Assembly (NCBI GenBank): GCA_004519485.1
Contig: CP038134.1
Coordinates: forward strand, 248,001-312,000
DNA: 64,000 bases
Origin: Nannochloropsis oceanica
Lineage: Eukaryota; Sar; Eustigmatophyceae; Eustigmatales; Monodopsidaceae
Direction: 5' to 3'
This document shows, piece by piece, positions 58,663 to 64,000 of the stretch (position 1 is its first letter; each line of letters begins with the position of its first letter). The notes under the pieces were generated by a model that saw only the letters and a program-made list of their open reading frames with translations, had not been told where the DNA came from and ran no database searches. The position numbers were made by a program, and so were the translations under genes.

Positions 58663-60495
58663 TTACAACGTAACAATCACGTCTTCTACATAGCCACTCT
58701 TGGTCAAATAATCGATTGCTTTGGTGGTGAAATACTCGGGGCCCGCCACTAGGACGAGTGTATCGGTGGAGGGAGGGGGAATGGACATACGAAATTGGGA
58801 GTTGGCCGCGAGGTCACCCATAAAGAGATCACGCTCAGCAACCGTAAATACGTCCAATTTGCTGGTTGGATGGGTAGCAGAGGAAGAGAGAAGGAGAGGG
58901 AAGGAAAAAGGGAAGAAGTATTTAAGGTTTGCTAGTGATTGAAGCTTTTTGGACTGATGGTTCATCAAACGAAGCCAAGATCACTGATCGACTTCACCAA
59001 AAGGAGAGGGGGAACGGAGGAAAGAAGAGCAAACCCTCTACGAACCTGTTGTACTTGTAAAACAGCGCCTGCAGCTCTTCTTGGAGGATGTATTGATCTT
59101 GCCTCTCGTTGACCCAGACAACATTGGCGAAGTCGACAGAGTAACCGGAAGTGGTGGGGAGGAGGGCCTTAAGAAACTGGAGGGCGGGGACGACACCGAG
59201 CTTCGACACGACGATGAGGAGCTTGTTAATAGGCCCTGGGTGTCGATTGGTAAGGCGGACTCCAGGGGTGGCCTGGTGGGGGAAGGGAGGGAGGGAGGGA
59301 AGGCGGGCAGAAGTGAGGCGGGGACAAAGCCTACTACTAGCTTCTAGACAACTACGAGGTACCGATCGGCGAGTCGGGCTGCAACGGAATGTGTGGAAGC
59401 TCTTCAGGGAGTGCGACAGAGGGGGAGAAGAGGGAGAAGAGCATGCATGCATATTTACCTGGATTGTCTCGCCTATCGCCAAGGTATCAAGAATGCGGAC
59501 ACTGGGGTCATCGGGGTTATTCTTTTCCGATACCACCTCCATCACCCCGGGCTCCCCCCTCTCCGAGCATGGCACAAAGGCTGCACGCATAACCCTCTCT
59601 TCCGGAGTGCTCCCAATCAGAGTTATCTGTTGTCCTAGATCCAGCTCCATGACGTGCGTAGGACGGGGAAGTGCAAATTTATACTTGAGGAACGACCCCC
59701 CGATATTGCTTCTTTCCACCAAGGTAAGGGCAACGGGGTAGGAGGTGGAAGGAAGGATGTCGACTTCACGAGGGAAGGCTGTGAGCCATCGGCGTTTGAG
59801 CCCGTCGGTGATGCGTTCGAGGCGACCCTTCAACAGTCTGGGAGGAGGGAAGGGATGAGTATAGGGGGAGGGGAGGGGGGGAGGAATGGGAAGAAGGGAG
59901 GGGACGAAGGGATTGCAGCGTCAGAGCACGAAAGAGTGAAAGCAAAGCAAACTCATGACACATATTCGACCATTCGTCCGCTCACTCCGACCGAAGCACA
60001 CAGAGAGGCAGGAGCATACCTCAGACGATACGCCAACTTGTCATAAATGTCCAAGTTATTCCGCTCGCAGAAATCCCGCACTGCGCCATTCACCAGCCCC
60101 ACACCCGGCAATTTTCCCAACAGCAACAGCGCCAATGTCACGCCTGCAAGCACCCACACGAAATGTGGCGCTTGTCCCGCGCCAGGCCTTATGCCCTTGG
60201 GTAATGATGGCTTGTCGAGGCTGACAGACACGCCTGCCCCAAGCGGGAGACGCTTGAACGCGGCCAAGGCCGTGCTGCTCCTACTGCTCCTGACTGTGGA
60301 TTGACGGTGGGCGATCAGGGAAGGGGAGAGGAAAGTCATCCTTCGTTGGAGCTCACTGGTGCGCGGGAGTTGTAAGGAGGAGGGATTGTTGCCGCCCCGC
60401 CCGTTGCCGCGGCTTCCCAAGACGAAGGAATTTGTTGCTTCCATCATGGTACCAAATATTACCACCACCAGAAAGAACAGGGTCGAATAAAGCAT
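58663..60495 (-). CDS. Plastid-targeted FAD/NAD-binding reductase-like protein (cytochrome b5 reductase/FNR fold)
   Basis: Four exons (60020-60495, 59459-59837, 59046-59272, 58663-58861) join in frame to 426 residues. The start chosen (60495) gives a signal peptide (MLYSTLFFLVVVIFGTMMEA) followed by TNSFVLGS, a typical algal plastid leader. The open frame reaches an ATG at 60936 that starts another hydrophobic segment, so the start is not certain. A membrane helix (HFVWVLAGVTLALLLLGKL) near 115-135 precedes the reductase fold. The FAD-type barrel is PVALTLVERSNIG, FALPRPTHVMELDLGQQITL and VMRAAFVPCSERGEPGVMEV. The NAD-type half is LLIVVSKLGVVPALQFLKAL, NVVWVNERQDQYIL and LVLVAGPEYF. The usual RxYTxxS reads RAAFVPCS and the CGPP motif reads AGPE, so cofactor use may be altered. 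A membrane-anchored plastid redox role is inferred. Confidence 0.75.
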
Positions 60496-60549
60496 TCCTG
60501 ACGCTGGTGGTCGAGGTGGTGATGGCGCTCCTGCCTCTGCCCCTGCCCT

Positions 60550-60580
<31 letters not shown>

Positions 60581-61765
60581 CGCCCGCCCAACGACCACGA
60601 TGCTTGGCCTCCCTCTCCTCTTTCTCCTTTTCTTCTTGCCCCGTCAGGCGGCGACTCGCTTTCCATAACGAATGTGTAAAAAGGGACGCGTGGATGGCCG
60701 GGCGACGCTTGTTTCCCCTTGCCGTGGTCGTCGAAGTGGGCTTGTCTCCTTCGCACTTCTTCACGCAAGACGATCGCTCGCGAACCCAACAAAAGGCGCG
60801 GCACGGCGAAGCCAACGACCACCTGCGGGGGTGAGGTAGCAAGGGCAATAAGACGAGAAACGTTAACAAAGAGGAGTAGGAATAATGTTCCCACTATCGC
60901 TTGCGGACAAACAAGGAGACAATGTGGGGAGACCATGTTGTGTGTTATCGAGTTTGTCGAGAAAGCCGAGCGTTCAAGCAGCGAGGTAATGTTTGACGTA
61001 CCATGACCGAGCCTAGGCTGGCAGCTACCTCTTTTTAAATGAAAGGCATTATATTAGGGGTGATCAGGCAGCATTTTTGCAAAAAGACATACCGCACACT
61101 TCCAGTTCATGTATCAACTCAGTCCCTTTATCCTGCTTGTATTGGTGGCTTGTCTGCGCAGCCATGACCGCTCAATAGACGAGTGTGGTGGTGGTCAAAT
61201 GTGTTCTTGCGAAAGCGAGATTTCAACACAGGCTGCCTTTCGGGACATGAAATTGTCGACAGGATGTTTTGTGCCACCGATGTAGACAAACGTTCAGAAG
61301 TTACTGTCGACGTCTTGTACCCAAATGTGGAGCCAGGAATTTCGCATATCGAGGGTAAGTTGCCCTCTGTTCGTTTTCAGTCTCCTGATTACTCTTTTTG
61401 ATTTGTCCAAGTTTTAGTTGTATCTTTCTCCTTTCCCCGTTTTCTTTATCGTCTTCGGCTCTCATTGTCACGCCCTGCGTGCAAATGCCATCAGCTCCCC
61501 CCCTCTTCATTTACTCGCTTCTATCTGCCTTTCATATGTACCTCAAGGAGGCTCGCCGTCTACTCTCCCTTCTCCCTACTTCGTTTTGCATGTCCGTCGA
61601 TCACATTCACATCTCACATTAGTCTTCTTGTTTCCCGTTGAAGTCACTGCAATAGTAACACTTTACTCTTATGCTGCTCTGAACCCATCAAACAACGATA
61701 CAACTCCCATTTTTCGACCTCACTTATAATCTTACTTCCCCCTTTTCCTATGCTACCGCACCTGT
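60496..61765. other. Upstream region of the reductase-like gene and gap to the bicarbonate transporter
   Basis: The first 440 bases stay open in the reductase frame and include a Gln-coding CTG run near 60553-60582; they are either leader or extra N-terminus. The remainder, 60937-61765, shows no gene and includes the 3' flank of the minus-strand transporter. Confidence 0.5.
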
Positions 61766-63565
61766 TCATTCATCCTCGCTATCCAACACCTCCAAGTCCT
61801 TCTTACTGAACCACCCCACCCTCTCGATCCCCACCCGAATTGGGGCCAGGGCAGCAATCAACAACGGGAAAAGCACACCAATCGACGAACTCTTTAACGC
61901 CCACATCCCTCCCAAACACGCAAACTGCAGCGCGGTAAACGCGGCACTCACCTTGTACGGCACCTTCTGCGCCCATGCCGCCTTTGGCCTTTGGGCCGGG
62001 TCTGTAATCAGAAGCTTAAGCCTTTCCCACATCTGATTCCCCCCCAAAGAACTCTTGCCCAAATACAAGAACAACCCCATCAGCACTGCCAGAGGGACCT
62101 GTCCCAAGAGAGGCCTACAGCTCAAAATCGCAAACCCAATCAACGAATGAATCGCCAGCCCCGTCATTCGATTTTCTTGCATGCCCTCGATGACCACCTC
62201 CCCCTCCTGTGTCGTCCCAAACCGGGCACAAGCCCTCACATGGTTTAAGCTCCTCACCGTCGCCGCCACCAACCAAGGCAATCCGAACAAAGAGTTCACA
62301 AACGTCAAGATTGATACAACGAACATGTCCAGATGAAGGCCATACCCTTTCTTTATCTTATGCGCCGGGGAATTCACCAACCTCACCGTAATATTCTGAT
62401 CCATGAACAACAATACACTCGACATCAAGGCTGGGATAAACGCCGCCCACCGGGCCCAGACAGGCAACTGCCAGATATTCACCAACCAAGGCCTACCGAG
62501 AGAAGTTGTGAATGTATCGGGAATGAGGAGCGTTGGCAGTACTTCCCCCTTGTGAGTTTTAGCAAGCACGGTCAGGAAGCATCCGGCAAGAACTCCAATG
62601 GTGGGGGCGAAATCAGCGATGGTGTCACGAATTCCTTTCGTGAGCACCTTCCCACGACGGAGGCCTGCCAGGGCGATACCGGTGTTGAACGTGGTAAAGG
62701 CGACGACAAGGGAGAGGAGTGCCTTGGCGAACCCCACGGAGGGGTTGAGGAAGAAGGAAGACAAGTCCTTGACTGCCTCATAGAGGAAGATCAAAGAGAT
62801 TAGCAACGAGAAAATCTCGTCAGTGAAGCGGGTGAAGTAATTCACCATGTTCGATAAACTCGTTATCGACGACACGAACAGAATGAAAGACGTCCAAATC
62901 CCGACCCACGAATACAGTGGCAAAAAAGGTAACGCCAAATTTTGCGCGGTCCGGTACAACACAAGTGTGAATGCTAACACCGGCCCCGTGCTCCCAATGA
63001 TCGTCAACGGCTGCCCTGCGAAAAGTGCGTAGGCCATGCCATTGTATGCGGTGGCAAGCAGCATCTCCATGGTTCCAATGTTTCCCTCTGTGAGCTTGCC
63101 CATGAGCCCACCAAAAGCCACGGCCGGGGCAAGACAGGCGAAGAAGAGAAAGAAAGTTGCGGCGACTCCCTTGAGATTTGCACCATCTTTGAAGTCGGAC
63201 AGGTAGTGAGGGGCCTTGCGACGGACGTCTTCCATGATGCCCTTGAAAGGGCGTTCGAAGAGTTTTTGAGACTTGGACGTGTCGCCGTTGGGCTCGTTGG
63301 TGATAGCAGGGATCGAGGAGGGAGGAGGCGGGACCGCCGAGGCAGCAGCCGCAGAGCAGAATGGGCGTAGCTTATGATTAGCGCGCGATGTTGGAAGGAG
63401 GATGGGGGTGCGTGCAGCCGGGCGGGAGGAGAGGAGGGAGTGACAGGGCACATGAAGAGAGCGGCCGGCAGGTGTCCGGATAAACGCATGGGTATTGGTG
63501 AGGACCATCCCCGCCAGTAGCAGCAGGGAAATCAGGGTGGGCACGCCTTTTACGGTCGCCGGCAT
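61766..63565 (-). CDS. SLC4-type bicarbonate transporter, plastid targeted
   Basis: The intronless reading from the ATG at 63565 has 599 residues. The N-terminus is a signal peptide (LISLLLLAGMVLTNTHA) followed by FIRTPAGRSLHV, a Phe-led transit peptide of about 60 residues. This predicts import to the complex plastid. The membrane domain is that of anion exchangers: VAFGGLMGKLTEGNIGTMEM, LLATAYNGMAYALFAGQPLT then IIGSTGPVLAFTLVLY, the conserved QP..i.G.TGP motif of TM3. LSSVLLFMDQNITVRLVNSP, GYGLHLDMFVVSILTFVNSL and FGLPWLVAATVRSLNHV follow. About 12-14 membrane helices are present; the large cytosolic domain of animal band 3 is absent. Such transporters feed HCO3- to Rubisco in algal carbon-concentrating mechanisms. 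Placement in an inner plastid envelope is inferred from the leader. A dilysine- and acid-rich tail ends the protein. Confidence 0.9.
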   Translation of the reverse strand: MPATVKGVPTLISLLLLAGMVLTNTHAFIRTPAGRSLHVPCHSLLSSRPAARTPILLPTSRANHKLRPFCSAAAASAVPPPPSSIPAITNEPNGDTSKSQKLFERPFKGIMEDVRRKAPHYLSDFKDGANLKGVAATFFLFFACLAPAVAFGGLMGKLTEGNIGTMEMLLATAYNGMAYALFAGQPLTIIGSTGPVLAFTLVLYRTAQNLALPFLPLYSWVGIWTSFILFVSSITSLSNMVNYFTRFTDEIFSLLISLIFLYEAVKDLSSFFLNPSVGFAKALLSLVVAFTTFNTGIALAGLRRGKVLTKGIRDTIADFAPTIGVLAGCFLTVLAKTHKGEVLPTLLIPDTFTTSLGRPWLVNIWQLPVWARWAAFIPALMSSVLLFMDQNITVRLVNSPAHKIKKGYGLHLDMFVVSILTFVNSLFGLPWLVAATVRSLNHVRACARFGTTQEGEVVIEGMQENRMTGLAIHSLIGFAILSCRPLLGQVPLAVLMGLFLYLGKSSLGGNQMWERLKLLITDPAQRPKAAWAQKVPYKVSAAFTALQFACLGGMWALKSSSIGVLFPLLIAALAPIRVGIERVGWFSKKDLEVLDSEDE

Positions 63566-64000
63566 GACAAAGGCCCGCTTTGTCGGGGTGTGCTCTACGC
63601 GTCTGTGAATGATATGTATTTGAGATCGGTGACGATGATTGTGACAATGGTAGTGATGATGGGATGATCAAGGATCCTGTCTACGCAACAGCCGAGATTT
63701 TTTCTAGTATGAGCTTCGCAGCTCTGTACGGTAAAGCATTGGGCTCACGCGTGCAAGCGCACGGACTTGACTCACAACGGCAAGTTGATCCTTCCTCCGA
63801 TCATGCAAGGAGGAGCGAGCTAAGTACGTGGGTTGGGAGGTCGAATGTGCAAGGAAAGGAGGCAAAAGAAAACGAGAGAGACCCAAGAGGACCTCAGCGT
63901 GCGTAAATGGTAGAGGGATGACTGGTTGGCGTGAGCGTGGTTTGGTCGCTCTGTCATGTTTTGGCTGCTCTGTGTTTGAGTCCTGGAGAAGGAGCTGCCG
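63566..64000. other. Promoter side of the bicarbonate transporter gene
   Basis: About 435 bases to the window edge. The short plus-strand frame 63664-63906 has no recognisable features. Confidence 0.5.

Noticed and set aside
59276-59458. Extra small exon (PDSPIG) in the reductase-like gene
   Set aside because: Its phase would shift the next exon out of frame; direct joining of the flanking exons keeps the frame.

Overview
This is a gene-dense nuclear window from a photosynthetic eukaryote, most likely a stramenopile alga of the eustigmatophyte type (Nannochloropsis/Microchloropsis-like). Three features suggest this. Introns are few, short and GT-AG, with pyrimidine-rich acceptors. Several proteins begin with a signal peptide followed by a Phe-containing transit start, the plastid-targeting layout of algae with secondary plastids (bicarbonate transporter, FAD/NAD reductase-like protein, S1-like protein). 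TTAGGG-type repeats also occur. Naming the lineage is inference. Coding DNA is full of expanded trinucleotide tracts (poly-Gln, Glu, Asp, Gly, Ser).

Layout. 0-4 kb: 3' end of an aspartyl protease, then a dynein light intermediate chain. 4-7 kb: gene-poor stretch with a broken partial copy of the glycosyltransferase gene found at 24-32 kb. 7-13 kb: BuGZ/ZNF207-type zinc finger protein, SUN-domain protein, PRXL2-type thioredoxin-fold protein. 13-15 kb: decayed TLDc-domain gene. 15.6-17.8 kb: unrecognised organelle-type membrane protein. 19.5-23.5 kb: EF-hand protein fused to a CorA-type Mg2+ transporter. 23.5-32 kb: a tandem duplication of about 3.6 kb, each unit holding an intronless gene that joins a nucleotide-sugar transporter to a GT92-like glycosyltransferase. 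The outer edge of the second unit touches a telomere-type repeat. 33-38.5 kb: S1-like RNA-binding protein and two-domain cytidine-deaminase-like protein (divergent, sharing a promoter with a telomere-type motif), then PIG-B. 39-43.3 kb: mitochondrial-type small heat shock protein with a heat-shock element, and a large protein with five helical repeats of about 60 residues. 44.3-54 kb: mitochondrial uL10-like protein, NPRL2 (GATOR1), FCP1-type CTD phosphatase, glucosidase II beta subunit, ankyrin protein. 54.9-63.6 kb: bifunctional histidine enzyme HisHF, plastid-targeted FAD/NAD reductase-like protein, plastid-targeted SLC4-type bicarbonate transporter.

Most genes are unrelated housekeeping genes in tail-to-tail or head-to-head order. 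A loose secretory-pathway theme runs through the transporter-transferase fusion, PIG-B (GPI anchor) and the glucosidase II beta subunit (N-glycan trimming). The most unusual object is the fused nucleotide-sugar transporter/glycosyltransferase. It is present as two almost identical tandem copies plus one dead fragment 18 kb away. Its predicted topology would supply the donor sugar and use it with one polypeptide.

Exon borders were set by eye from splice signals and reading frame, so they are provisional. No RNA genes, CRISPR arrays or recognisable transposable elements were found.
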